Assembly: GCA_001630475.1 (NCBI GenBank)
Contig: KV419412.1
Coordinates: forward strand, 394,867-458,866
Reading direction: 5' to 3'
Length of the DNA: 64,000 bases
DNA from: Sistotremastrum niveocremeum HHB9708
Lineage: Eukaryota; Basidiomycota; Agaricomycetes; Sistotremastrales; Sistotremastraceae
In this document: positions 32,872 to 44,508 of the stretch, piece after piece
Layout of the letters: each line of letters starts with the position of its first letter
Position numbering within the stretch: the first letter of the stretch is position 1
The notes under the pieces: model-generated
Databases searched by the model: none
Seen by the model: only the letters and a program-made list of their open reading frames with translations
What the model was told of the DNA's origin: nothing
Translations under genes and position numbers: made by a program

Positions 32872-35800
32872 GAGCCTTGTTCGTGGCTGGTTTGTCGAGG
32901 CTGTTAACAGCCTACTCCTGAGTGAGAAGCGGAGAGCTCTGGTAGATATAAGAAAAGACGGTCAAGCTCTGTCGATCACTCCCGCGATAGCTGCCGTTTC
33001 TTCACGCCAGGTCACGGTCAACCCAGAACCACCCCTGATCTCGCTCCCGATGTTCGCAAGCGGCGGCGACGCGGGATCCCTGAAGGCCTGGTGGTGGTTG
33101 GCCAGACCAGCGTGCTCTTCTTTCAAAAACCAGGTCTCATGTGAGAATTCGCTCTAAATATTGGCTCGCGTCTGGCAGGTAAGTGAGCGAGAGTAGGAGT
33201 ATAGAAGACTATTATAAGTTGTTGGCGTGACGACACGCGTCTCTAGAGGGTCAAGGTCTGTTTTATGACATCATCGATATCCCTCGACAACAAATATCCG
33301 GCGACACACCGTGCCTTGGAATATTGGGACAGCACCCTCTTTGGGTTCAGGCACCTTACTGTGGCTCGTGTTAGTCTTCGGACGAACACCGACGCCGGTC
33401 GCTCTCGTAGGGTTTCACACACGTCACATACTAAGAATATAACGTGAGACTCATTTTCATTCTGGGAGAACTGCGATGAGGCGAATGCTGATATTCACAG
33501 AATCACACAATTACTTCCATTACACCTTCTCGAAGCATCAAGGACGAGACACATCGATGAAACATGGGAAACGGTCGATGATCAGAATATAGTCTATAGG
33601 GCCTCTGCCAGCTATTTGAGCAACATATGCTGGCATGCCGATTTGAATGTGACGAAATGAAACAGATGTCCAACTGTGCCCGTCCAAATTGCAAAGTGTC
33701 TTGGCCAGATCAAACTTCGAGTTTTCGGACATGATTGAAGCTCGAGGAAGTACTAATGGGTTGGTAGAAAGGTGCAAACACCTGAACCGAGGTGATGCGC
33801 ACCACAGAAAAAAACGTGAATTTTACTCGAGAAGATAGAGCCCCGCCAGGGAGAAGAAAAGGAGCGTCAAGTGAAGCAGTCGCTAGAAGAAGGTGAGGTC
33901 TCTCAAGGCCTGATCATATCACGTACCGGCAGACATTGATGCTTTATCTAACAAGGGCCCCCGACTTCCGGTATAGCTGAGGCTAAACGTCATCCCGAGT
34001 TCGATGAACGCGTCATCAAAAATGCGGCTGAAATCGTTGCCGGTGAAAGAATTGACACATAAGTAGCTAGCAAATGTTGAGTCGGGACTGCTTTGTTGGC
34101 CTTATTATAACTCGATCTTGGGCAGCCATGTATTTGGGAGCGTGTGAGTCGACTAGTCTCGAGATGAATCAATTATGATTTGCCTCACGGTTTGTCCAAA
34201 ATATCTGAATGCTTGCAACAGAAGCCAGAAGTGCTTCGTCTGTTTTACTGAGCAGATCACGCCTGACATTCCCAGAATTCCAAATAGTGGGTTGAGAAAG
34301 TACACATCCGAAAATTTGCGCAACGGGCGACGGGTTTCCAAGATTTGTTCGATCTGCGAATGCTGGTTCCCGAGATTTTGCAGGTATCAAATTTCCTTCG
34401 TGGACGACGAGAACAGAACGTCAAGAGCCGAGCGACACAAACGCCTTCTCCGGAAATACACAGACGGAACAGGAAGCCGTGGATTATAGCAGTTGCAATG
34501 ATCGGGGATGCGTATGGCCATAAGAATAGTCATTGTTGTGTAGCCCGAGCGCTATCAGTCATAGGACGCCCCACAGTTCGGGTCTATTGAAATTGTGATA
34601 GGGAGCAGTAGGAAATAACTGCTGAATCATGCGACCACCGTGTACGCCTATAAAGACGGCCCAGGAAAGGGTAATAAAACCTATAAAACCCGGATCAGTA
34701 TGTGGATGATCTGTACGAGATTGGTACGACATGGATGTCCATCAATCACAAAGGGAATGGTAGCGGAAGACACACGGATTGCGTAGTACTCTTTCAAGGC
34801 GGACAGACGACTATCTGGCCATGGTACAGCTGTTCGTGGAATCCGCCGCCGCCGGATGTTTCTTGCACCGACCGTCGATTATCACTTCAAGTTGCAGCCC
34901 ACGGGACGCCTGATCCACCACACCATACAGCTTCAGCCCTTGTTCATCTTCATCTTCATCAGCTCTCCTCCGTGCCAACGGCCTCTGTGAAATAACACTC
35001 TGAAGATCTTGTCCTGTCGTGAATCTTGTTGCCAGCTGAATCCACGCTGCGGGACCTCTTTCATCCTCCAGGGGAAAGAAGGAAAGGACTACAAGGATAG
35101 TCGGGGGACATGATCAACATGTCTTCGTGAGGCGTACGCAGGGTGAGTCCTGGAAAATACTTTGGTAAGTTCAATCTCTCTGGAAACTCGAAGGGGCGCC
35201 AGGATGGGAAGATTTTCTGCTTGAGATCACCGGGCTGTATATGGCCAAAACAATCGTCCGTTGAACCAAACTATGCGCGCTTGGGTATGTTCTCTTTGCT
35301 AGAGTGATGATGGGGGACGCCCAGTCCAAAATCAATATCCCCAAAGATGAGTCGCCGGACCTGCCGCCCTCAGCGTTCGTCGTTGAGGATCTTGAAGGCC
35401 ATGCCATTCGGAAAGTGATACGATTCAGCTGCCTTGCTATTTATCCTGTAATGATGCCATATTCTGATATGCAATTTTGTAACAGCCCTCAAAAACGAAA
35501 CCTTACTTGGCATCGCTCTAAGGATCACAAAGAGCTTCACGTATGCAGGAAACCAAATCCAAGCCAAAGCTTTCTGATCATGTGTGCCCGATTACGGTTC
35601 TGGTGTCACTGCAAGACTCATCCTCTGTCATGGGTGAAGCCTTTGCGGTAGTGACGCCTCGAATGATGTGTCTTGTTAGCATCTCTGACCTATAAATTAG
35701 CTCCCTTCAACAAATACAGAGATCTGGACACACTGGGACTGAACGAAGCTACGGCGCACGACGTCCGTCGAGTCACATCGACTGCTCCACGTCACTCAAA

Positions 35801-36153
35801 AGGCACATCTTGAGCGAGCCTGGTACAGATTGGCTCCGGTCGCACAAAAAGTAGAGTAGTTGCACCAACATCGAGGAAAAATCTGACAACGTATTGAAGA
35901 CGCCGGTTACCAGGCAGACTTGTAGGAAAGTCAGCTTATGGTATGGAAGGCTTGCGCTGTGCTGTGCTTCAATTGATGTTAATAAGCTGCTTATGATGAG
36001 CACATCCAGGATTGTCCGGGTTCACTGGACCTCCCACCGTCCAGCTAAGCAGGGAGAATTGGACAGGCGGCATCCTCGCGCACCTGGTCTAGGAATCTGC
36101 CGAACAATTCATTCTTGCTTCAAATTCCTGACCCGACCACTCCAAAATGTAAA
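32872..36153. other. Gene-poor stretch with a possible F-box relic
   Basis: About 3.3 kb without a supportable gene. At 33538-33777 (minus) the segment SWTSVSFRHIQIGMPAYV, followed by DYILIIDRFP, resembles the leucine-rich part of F-box proteins but lacks partners. At 34153-34341 (minus) PRRPLRKFSDVYFLNPLFG-like sequence is similar in flavour. At 35298-35420 (plus) a short protein-like segment, KINIPKDESPDLPPSAFVVE, is open. I could not build a gene from any of these. Confidence 0.35.
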
Positions 36154-36199
36154 GCCACTCTGCCTCTCCGACTTAAGCCACTCTGCCTCTCCGACTTAA
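36154..36199. repeat. Tandem duplication, 2 x 23 bp
   Basis: The unit GCCACTCTGCCTCTCCGACT plus TAA occurs twice in a row without mismatch, followed by GCC. It ends about 128 bp upstream of the start of the next regulator gene, so it lies in that gene's promoter or 5' UTR. Confidence 0.9.
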
Positions 36200-36327
36200 G
36201 CCTATATCCCCTTCCAAACTATCCACCGATCAACGGCCTATTTTGAGGCCTTCACGCGCTGTACATGTGTGGCCCTATTGAACACTCTTTGCAGTTTCGC
36301 GCTCCGCCTTCACAAAAAACCATCACA

Positions 36328-37254
36328 ATGCAAGCTACCAGCTCGATTTCAAGCAATCCGGGAGATGGCCCCGAAAAGAATCGACAAGGAGAAGTTGACA
36401 AGCCAACCACAGTGGGCGTCCGCATCCGAAGTACAAAGGGTCTGATCTCTATCTTGCCAGATGTCGTCGACGTGAGATTCTGATAAGGATGGACAGCTTG
36501 TGATCGCTGTCGAGCCTCAAGAATCAAGTGTGAACCGAGTGGTCACGATAAGGCATGTCGAAGCTGTCTGAGTCATGAAGTCGGTGAGTCGCACACCCTT
36601 TCGTTCTCTCATCGCTCGCAAACCCCCTATTTCTTCAGAATGTGTTTTCACGTGTAAGGAGCCTAAGATTCCTCATAGTCAAGAAAATGTTACGAACGCA
36701 TCAACTTAGATCCAACACGCAAACGAGGACCGCCGAAAGGGTGCGTTTTTCAGGATGTCCTTAGGACCTCCTCTACTCTGAATCCTGATCACGAACTGAT
36801 TTTCCTGCTCATTGTCTAGCCACTTGAGAATGGTAGAGAACCAACTCTACGAAGCGGAAGCTATCCTCGGAATCCTGCAATCGCTGCCTGATGGCACTGT
36901 CCGTGCCGTTTTCCGAGAGATAGCACGAGACCCGATTGCGGGCAGAGTCCTACAGCGAATTGCACAGGAGCCGTACGGAAGATTTGGACTGGATCATGAT
37001 CATGATCATTATGAGAGTAGGGACTCCGAAAGCGAAGAAACAGGTGTGCTCTCTGATCACTTCCATCTCACTCGTACCTCATCCGAGTTTGAACCGGACG
37101 ATTAGCAGGAAGTGTACAATCGGTTACCGCCCATCAAGCTAGTCCAAGCGTCGAGTGGCAGGAGCGACTCATTGCAAGGATCACACATGCTGGACCGGAC
37201 GCCGAGGACGACATCGAATCCGAGGACGAAGAAGACGAAGAATCAGACGAGTAG
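36328..37254 (+). CDS. Small Zn(II)2Cys6 transcription factor with acidic tail
   Basis: Spliced exons give about 205 residues. MQATSSISSNPGDG leads to an intron directly before the cluster CDRCRASRIKC...CRSCLSHEVEC (C-X2-C-X6-C-X8-C-X2-C-X6-C, first Cys at residue 39, last Cys in the following exon). The linker YPTRKRGPPKG follows, then the helix HLRMVENQLYEAEAILGILQ, which looks like a dimerisation coiled coil. The last intron (donor GTGTGC, acceptor ending TTAG) removes an in-frame stop and joins SEEETAG-type sequence to EWQERLIARITHAG and an acidic end (DIESEDEEDEESDE). No middle regulatory domain is present. It matches the gene at 8584-9864 in architecture, not in close sequence. Without the last intron the protein would stop early at 37105. 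Confidence 0.82.
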
Positions 37255-37912
37255 CTCAAGATATAACCAGCACCCTTCTTATGTTGCGATCACTTCGACT
37301 CTGAACCGTATCTCTATGCCACCGAAGGCCCTAAGTTTCTCGTATAGCTGATGATTCGTTTCCCGTGACTGAAGATTTTGAATTTAGGGCTGATAGTGGC
37401 ACATTGACATAATTCCCGACCTTGAATGTCCTGCCGAAAAATACATAAAACCGCATCGTGCGTTTCAGAGTCCATAGCGTTATTGGGTTCATCTCTTTTC
37501 TGATAACTATAGTATACGTGGTCCGGATCTCAGGTATGACTCGTTTGGTACAAATCTCGATATATACAAGTGTATACCGATACGGCGATAGCAAAAGAAA
37601 CGATTATATTTCTTGATACAAAAGCAGATTTGGCTTGGTCAGGGTGCGGGCTCAAGAAACACGCTTGAGGAAGCGAAGAGGGAGAATTAACAGCATGACA
37701 AAGCGCAAAGGATATTCTACCATTCGGCGGAATCATAGTGGTCCGGAGCAAGGCGATGGACCACCAGGTATGTGAACGGATTTCGTGCGTTTGGATAATC
37801 GGTCGGGTAAGCTGTTTGAACTGTGAAATAGATGTTTTGATCATCCATGCAGAAAAATAAACCATACGTCGACTGAAAAGAACGCCTTACTTAAACTGCT
37901 GTGGTCAAATGC
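37255..37912. other. Intergenic, no recognisable gene
   Basis: A 658-bp stretch with an open but unrecognisable minus-strand frame at 37530-37865. It could hold 3' exons of the candidate gene at 37913-38320. I see nothing supportable. Confidence 0.4.
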
Positions 37913-38320
37913 CTCTAGGTTTTCCTGTCCGAAGCAAGAGAAACATTGGCTTTACGACCGTTCGTGGTGATGATGGAGTCCTTCGCAGTGAAAGACTGAT
38001 ACGTGGGAAGAAGAAATGAAGTGAATTCGTTGAGCGGGAACATGGAGAGCCAAAGTCGACGTTGGGGATCGGGAACCGAAAAGACTGTCGATTTTCTGTT
38101 CATTGTACACAGTTGCATACACTCCTATAACACAGGTTGCAGAAGAGACAGTTAGCTACAGCATCGTGGATAGAAAGAAAGCTAATAGAGACGCACCGTC
38201 GGCATTCACGTCGCTCGGCAGCAAGCAAGGATATATAAATTCTTCGATTGACAGGCTGGGGCTCAGGATTCCAGGTGATGTGAGATCATTCAGATGACCA
38301 TCTTCGGAGGCCGAAGACAT
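37913..38320 (-). CDS. Candidate hypothetical gene, 3' end unresolved
   Basis: A minus-strand ATG at 38320 opens MSSASEDGHLNDLTSPGILS, continuing IEEFIYPCLLPSDVNADG to a good donor (GTGCGT). After an intron ending TTATAG the direct continuation is VYATVYNEQKIDSLFGSRSP. Another frame of the same stretch reads FSVPDPQRRLWLSMFPLNEF and seems equally protein-like, so at least one junction is unresolved. I do not recognise the family. The gene may extend below 37913. Confidence 0.4.
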
Positions 38321-39225
38321 GGTTCTTGATATTGAGAATGATGACCAGGATCGATAATTGTCAGGAACAGCCTGAGCACTGCGGCGGTAAATTCGTGATC
38401 ATTTTACAGATTTTTGGGCTCACCGAGTTCATGAAGGCCGCATATTACTCGTAAGAAATGCATGGGAGGACCGCAATTGATATGCTACGACCACAAGACA
38501 TGCCAACCGCATCGCTGAGCGAAGAAAGAACTTCAAGCTTAAGTTGGCCCGGGCAAAGGCCGCGGCGTCATCCGCCGAGTCCGAGGTCAGTACTACTAGT
38601 GCTGCTCAATTCTTTCATTTTCCGAGTCAGCGCATCTCTCACGAGTTTCGACGACGTAGACCCTCTTCGAAGCCATCCTCGATTTACTGGCGTCCTATCA
38701 TCATCCTGGATTGTCATGGTTCCCCCTGCCTCTCCTGGGATAGCAGCGATATTACTCGTCAGCTGGACGCTATATAAAGCTCGACTAACATGTCAATTAA
38801 CTCATCTGCTCATCCGAAAAAGCCCATTCACTCGTCTTTTAATCAATCCGGGTTTCTTCGTCGCGATAGCCTCATAACTTGCGACACACAAGACCTGCAT
38901 TGCGTGCAGCCTCGTCATATATTAACGACATACCGTATGGATTCCTCGTTATAAGCATGAGGACAAGGTGCGTATCTAATAAACTGGAAGATATTACAAG
39001 TGACTGATTTTACTACTCATTACTAGAGCTCAGATGATCACGATCAAAGGGCCATGTCAAGGCTGCCTGACGGAAGCCCTCATTGTACACACGACTCCGT
39101 GCTCCTGCACCCTTTTCTCTTCCTTCGTCTTTCTCATCAACTCCCCCATCAACTCCCCCCTCTGACTGGTCTCTTTCCAACATTAGTGGCTGGCCTCCAC
39201 GCTATCCACGCTCGCCACGCTCGCC
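38321..39225. other. Intergenic before the DUF6535 array
   Basis: A 905-bp stretch. An open frame with LARAKAAASSAESE lies near 38540-38590 but has no recognisable gene around it. The last 180 bp (from about 39050) matches the leader of the other array members (CCATGTCAAGG, CTCATTGTACACAC, CCGTGCTC), without the CCAAT block. Confidence 0.45.
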
Positions 39226-42200
39226 ATGGCGGATACCGAACACCCGAAGACTCCTCTCACAGTTCCTGCAGCTGCAAATGGGGATTTAGGCTCCAAATTC
39301 GACACAATGATTGGATTGATGCAGCAGCAAAACCAAATAATGGCTGATCAAGGGAAAACTTTGAAAGACCATAGCACGATGTTGGAGACATTAAAGACTG
39401 ATGCGCTCAAAAGTACGTTCTTTCATTTTGGTTAGAGGATGGTGATGAACGAGCGCTAGACGATCAAGCAATGGAAGGACGTAGTCTCAAAGACCGACTC
39501 ACGTGGAACGTTCTGCGGAAAGAAGCAAATGTTGAGACTAAAGAAAAGGTCGACGAATGGAAGGACTTGATGCAGTTATCTCTGGTCTTCGTAAGCGCTC
39601 TTATTGACCCACGACAAATCCAAGTGCTGACATCAAGGCTCCCAGAACGCCATTTTCTTGACAGTCGTCACGGCGTTCATTGCACCTGTAATACAGGCAT
39701 TCACGTCCGTGACAACGAGTTCCAGCTCTCAATCATTGTCGAAACCGACACTGCCGCCTCTCTCCACGCAATTTGTGGCGTTGTTCTTTTACCTCGCACT
39801 CATCGTCAGCGTAAGTTCATTCCAAATCGAAGGTGGTTATAAGTAACCTGATGAACTATTCGACCAGATTCTCAACGCTGTTCTTTGCGTGCTTGGCATG
39901 CAATGGGCAAGCAGATTGCTCGCCACCCCTGTCGGCAAGGACGACTTAGAGCGAACGCTTGCCCACGAGAAACGCCGAGCACTCGCTGAGGGCAAGCTCC
40001 TCCCTCTTATGGGCGTCCTCTTCTGGACGCTGCTTCTCTCCATTGGATTCTTTATCGTGGGCCTCCTCATCCAGCTATGGGCACTTTCGTTCTCGTGCAA
40101 CAAGCCATCCTTTGTCCTGATTTTTGGCGCTGCATACGCTACGGCACTATCCATGATTATTCTTGGCGTTATTCTCGCAACGACGTACCATGCTGCGATC
40201 ACTAAGAACTCGCCGTTTGAGAGTCCGTTGAGCGCTGCGCTGCGACCAGCGCTTCAATGGTTCAAACTCTCTGATCAGAATAAATGCGTGGAACGCGAAT
40301 TTGCAGAGGGCTTGAAGGAGAAGACCGTCGACCAACTCGTGAGAGCGGAGGAGCAGGACACCGATACGGTGAAAGCGCTCAAGACCTACGCGCGTCTAGT
40401 CCTCAACACGACTGATGCCGAGGTTCTAGAGAGAGCCGTACCCTCGTTCGAGATCGGAGAATGGTACAGCGTTCGAGACACGTTGTGGGACGTCTTCTTG
40501 GCTGTGCGGGAGCGATTCCTGGCAACAGACACCTCGTTTCGGGTGAAGGACACAGTGCATAAGCAGTTGGTCTACTTTGTAGAATGGGGCGGATGGAGAA
40601 GGGATCGGGGGTTGTGGAAAGAGAATCTTGAAGGAAATGCAATCACGGAATGGTGTAGAGATCAATGCAAGGATCGGGTCCAAAAATTCCCCGAATATCG
40701 CCGACAATTCTTCCCTGCCTGGGTTTTCTTCACTTCACTCGACCCAGACAACAGCGACCTCCGGGGCCTTATGTCTGATTCCATCTTCGGATCTGAATCA
40801 TACGAGCACTGTGTCGGCCGAGTTCTCTCTTCCTTTGACCGAACGAGGGAATTAGGAGACCCGATAGATGCAAGGGAAGATGTCTTCTGGTGGGCTGTCT
40901 GGACGTGCGGATATCTCCTCAAAGACGGTAGATCAGATGTCATCACCCTCATTGTTGATATGGGTGGTCGATCTTCTATTCTCCGATCTCTGGTCCCGAG
41001 TCAGCACGAGCTCATGGACTGGGATTTCATCAACGAGGTTGTTGCATTTATCATACGAGGAAACGAAGTTGCTGTATTGGAAGAGATGGCGGAATTCTTC
41101 TCTACCCTCCTTGACATCAAACCCGTGGGGGGTGAACTGCGTGTGATTGAATTCCTGGGATCTCTTCAATCTTGCCCCTACCCTCAGTCTTTTCCTCCAC
41201 TATCGCTCAACGATTCGGCTCTCACTGTCGCATTACAGTGACACACTGATTTATTTCCTCAATCACGGCGGCTTCGAAGGACTCTCCTCCCTTTGGCCGG
41301 CTCACGACTTCTTCCAACTCTGCCTCACGCTATCTTCTGATGACACACCCCAAAGCATGAATAGGCGAGACCGCGCCAAATTCTATCTGGAGCCACATCG
41401 AGGTCTCGTTGGTACGTACAGTACTTTCCCTGAGCGTCTATTTCATTCGTGACGTGTTTTACTAGCTCTCCCGCCACCGTCTCCCGAAGAACTTCGGAAT
41501 CTCCTCGATGATCTTCAGTCATATCAACATAACAGGGCCTCAGAAGATCTAGAGAAGAATTTCATTAATGCTGTCATAGAATGTGACTATCTCTCCCGTG
41601 AAGGCAGACAAGCTGAGATCAAAGTCTTTCTGTCGCAATTCGATCGTGTTCCCCTTCTGAGGCTTGTCCTTCAAAATCCACACTTCTCAGGGCAGCGAAT
41701 CTCGTCTCTCATCCGCGTAATCATAGAACCAAACGAGCTAGAATGCATAGGCGCTGCTCCGGCTATGCTCGCCAACATTCCGCCGATAGCACGATCTGAC
41801 GGAGACCTTCCAGTTCTTGCATTCCTTGCGGCCCTCATTCCATTCCTCCCTCCAGACTACATTGTTCCTCCAGATTTTAATCTCTCTCAGACCATCACAC
41901 TCTTCATGCAAAATGATCTTAATAAGCAAACCTGGCGCAAAAATTCAGATACCTTGATGCACTACCTGGATCGGGGAGCTATTGAGACATCATCTGATGT
42001 CAACTCTGTCCGACGTTTCCTGAACCTCTGTAGGGATCCTTACGATGATGTTTTTGCGTGGTGGAGTCGGGATCACCGAACTGGCGATCATACGCGTGAT
42101 CGTGCATTGGAACTCTTAGCACAACTTGATGCGTCTCGTGAAGGTGCGTGTTATCTTTATTGGGGCCGATTTCAACGTTTCACTCACACGATAATATGAC

Positions 42201-42435
42201 AGGCCTCGCTCAACCGGCTTCTGAAGCTGATCTCGTGATGGATACCGCTAATATCCCAGCACCGGTGGAAACCGAAACTGTAGACCACAAAGAATCACCG
42301 CCTCATCAAAATTGGCCTGTATTCGGTCGATGGATAGGGGAGTTGTGGAGAGGGAAGCGAAGAGCACGAGAACCAAGTAATCTTGGGGATGTAGAGATGG
42401 CTTTGCGATCACCGGGCACAATTGAGGATACTTGA
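39226..42435 (+). pseudogene. DUF6535 array member D2, frame broken by a small deletion
   Basis: Exon 1 (39226-39412) encodes a coiled-coil N-terminus (MADTEHPKTP, MQQQNQIMADQGKTLKDHS). Exons at 39460-39590, 39646-39810 and from 39868 encode the DUF6535 domain: DRLTWNVLRKEANVETKEKV, IFLTVVTAFIAPVIQAF, FVALFFYLALIVS, ILNAVLCVLGMQWASRLL, LLPLMGVLFWTLLLSIGFFI. Near 41165, about 41 bp present in D6 is missing (the SLIPSLSSTFTVPQSF region), which shifts the frame to a stop at 41241. The downstream sequence remains open in the old frame through module 2 (EEIKVF-type, FLAALIPFLPPDYIVPP) to the GDVEMALRSPG tail at 42435. Either a truncated protein with an intact membrane domain is made, or the gene is dead. 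The N-terminal and 3' types match D6. Confidence 0.8.
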
Positions 42436-42846
42436 ATTGTACTGGTCCTACTTTACTTTATATATACCAGAATTCCCTGATGTATTGTCTGGTGTACAAA
42501 CTTCACTTACAATGGTGAATCGGGCTACGAACGGAAGAAAATCTCGCGTCTATCACGGCGCGTCGTCACATTTTTTCGCTGTCCCGAGCCCACAGTGATT
42601 TCTTTTGGCGCTGACAATCTTACTTCTCCAAGCTATATAGGTCAGACTCAGTCTGCTACCCCGATCTATGCGAGACTGAATTTTGAGGCTTGGCTCAAAC
42701 TCCTGGAATCTGAGGACTGGTATTACGGAGAAGACAGTTGAATCGCTATGGCGCTTGAATTCCAGAATCCAGGATCGGACACTCGTCAAGCCTCTTGTCC
42801 GAGACGTCTAATCAGTTTAATGACTCTGGGAATAAAATCCCTCTCT

Positions 42847-42998
42847 TTACAAAATCGACTTGAAGAAAGCGATTGAGACTAGAGCAACAAACAGAGGAAG
42901 TGTATAATGGGACTTGTCGAACACTATCGGAACGAACAAGGGGGTGTGGAGACCGGGAAAGCACGCCCATTTTGGCATAGGAACGTTTAGCAAGCAAT
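42847..42998 (-). CDS. Last exon of a small tail-anchored protein (copy 1, partial)
   Basis: After a possible acceptor (TTTCAAACAG) the minus strand reads CLLNVPMPKWACFPGL, FVPIVFDKSHY and a hydrophobic tail, LPLFVALVSIAFFKSIL, then a stop. The DNA around it aligns with the segment at 52630-52950, whose protein also ends in a hydrophobic helix. Upstream exons are not resolved and the copy may be broken. The family is not recognised. Confidence 0.4.
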
Positions 42999-43841
42999 CT
43001 GTTTGAAATCACAGTCGTCTTTAGCAGCGGAGGACGGCTGATAAGATCGTCTGGCAGAACCGCCGAAAGGGTTCTGACATGTTAGACGGTCTAAGCGTGG
43101 ATCGATTAGTGAGCGGACTGGGATCGGATGCAAGGGAAGTGTTGAAAGATGAGGTTGAGATGAGGTTGAGACTGAGAGCTGGGATTGATAGGATCCGCCG
43201 GGGTTTGCACATGGAGAGTCGAAAGGTGCAGAAGCATGATCCATCCCATGAGTCCGTGATCAGTGATGACATATCGTTGAGGGGTTTAGAGCCATGAAAT
43301 TTTTTTGTCAGCCATTGCAGGAGTATTGGGAGTTGCCAGAAGCCAGAAATATGCGACAAAAGATATCGATTGATTCGAGGGGCCCGCCCTCAGGGAAAGA
43401 CCAGCACAACTCTCGTTTAATATCAATGTCGCATCAAGAGGACACACATAGTGCTGGAGGAAACGCTCGCTTGTCTGAGCAGGAACATAGGTTAAACATG
43501 CCTTCAATGTCGTCCAGACTTGTCCGAGTTGCGCGACGAACCAATTCATCAGAGGGAACACACTGGGATCCGAAATCTACTTCATTTTGGTCTTGCCATT
43601 CCTAAAGATCCTTGCCGTGATCTGGTTGATATCAGAATCCCCGCTGGTGACATGCCTGCAGCCCTTCAAGCTGTCTGTGAGTGTGAACTGTATGATGTGA
43701 AATCAACGAGCAACGGGCACAAGAGTCGCTTTTAATCCGCGGCAGTTCTGGTTCAGGCAGAAATCAGATTCAGACATCAAGAGTATCCCCAGTTTTTCAA
43801 GAACAAGTCGAAAATAGTTGTTCGGCGAAAATGCGGCATCC

Positions 43842-43860
43842 AATAAGCGCCGGCGAGCTC
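43842..43860 (+). repeat. Shared upstream block of array, before D3
   Basis: AATAAGCGCCGGCGAGCTC, 667 bp upstream of the D3 start. Related copies lie at 47967, 53541, 57791 and 63301, each before another member. Confidence 0.65.
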
Positions 43861-44338
43861 TTTCTCTGCTGGACGACGTGCTTGACGATCATGCATTACC
43901 TCTGCCTGTGGCGATCTTCTACTGCCTTCTAGCCTTGATCCATCACGCTCGCGTCATGAATCTCTACTACAATGTATGTTGATTAACTTCAAATGCTGCG
44001 TGGATATTCCTGCTCACTCGCATGCCACCTCACGTCAGTTCCGAGTCTTATTCGACAGGCATCCCGATGCAACCGTGGTCTTCACCTCGATCCAAAACCG
44101 AACCACCCACCTCTCAGATTCAGAACACCCGGGTACTCATCCTCTCGCCGGATCCAATCATCCGGACCGGAATTGACAGTATTAGTGCCATCGCCGACAA
44201 CTCTGCGTTGTCCAGTCTCGACACCTTGAGTAAAGCAGTCTCATCGTGCAGGCATGCCACAGGGTGCTCCTGTGTCTCTGACAGCCTGAACCTCTGGCAT
44301 TTCTCAGGTGCGAATATAATGACCTGCAAATATTTTCA

Positions 44339-44354
44339 TTGGCTAATTTTCCTT
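44339..44354 (+). promoter_or_regulatory. CCAAT-type promoter block of D3
   Basis: ATTGGCTAATTTTCCT, an inverted CCAAT box 170 bp upstream of the D3 ATG. It is shared with D4-D7 and is preceded by AATATT-rich sequence. A CCAAT box normally binds the Hap2/3/5 complex; its use here is inferred. Confidence 0.55.
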
Positions 44355-44508
44355 GTAGCAGACGCCGAAAGCTATGCTCAGGCACGCTCACCACGTTCCC
44401 TCAGTGCACCCGCCCTCTCATCTCTGACACCATCTCTCACACTCCCATCATCTCGAAGCTCCCTCTCCCCAACGCCCGTAGCTCGAGCCCTGTTACATCC
44501 TCGTCACC

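Larger units (their letters stand above)
42436..44338. other. Long spacer between D2 and D3
   Basis: About 1.9 kb. It contains a block shared with the D4-D5 and D6-D7 spacers: CTCGCGTCTATCACGGCGCG near 42543 resembles sequence near 52215 and 61870, and GAGGTTGAGACTGAGAGCTG near 43160 resembles sequence near 52782. It also holds the tail-anchored coding segment at 42847-42998 and the upstream block at 43842. No complete gene was resolved. Confidence 0.5.

Noticed and set aside
32747-33157. A 136-codon plus-strand frame
   Set aside because: It overlaps antisense the F-box first exon, which has a clear F-box motif and correct splice site; the plus frame resembles nothing known.
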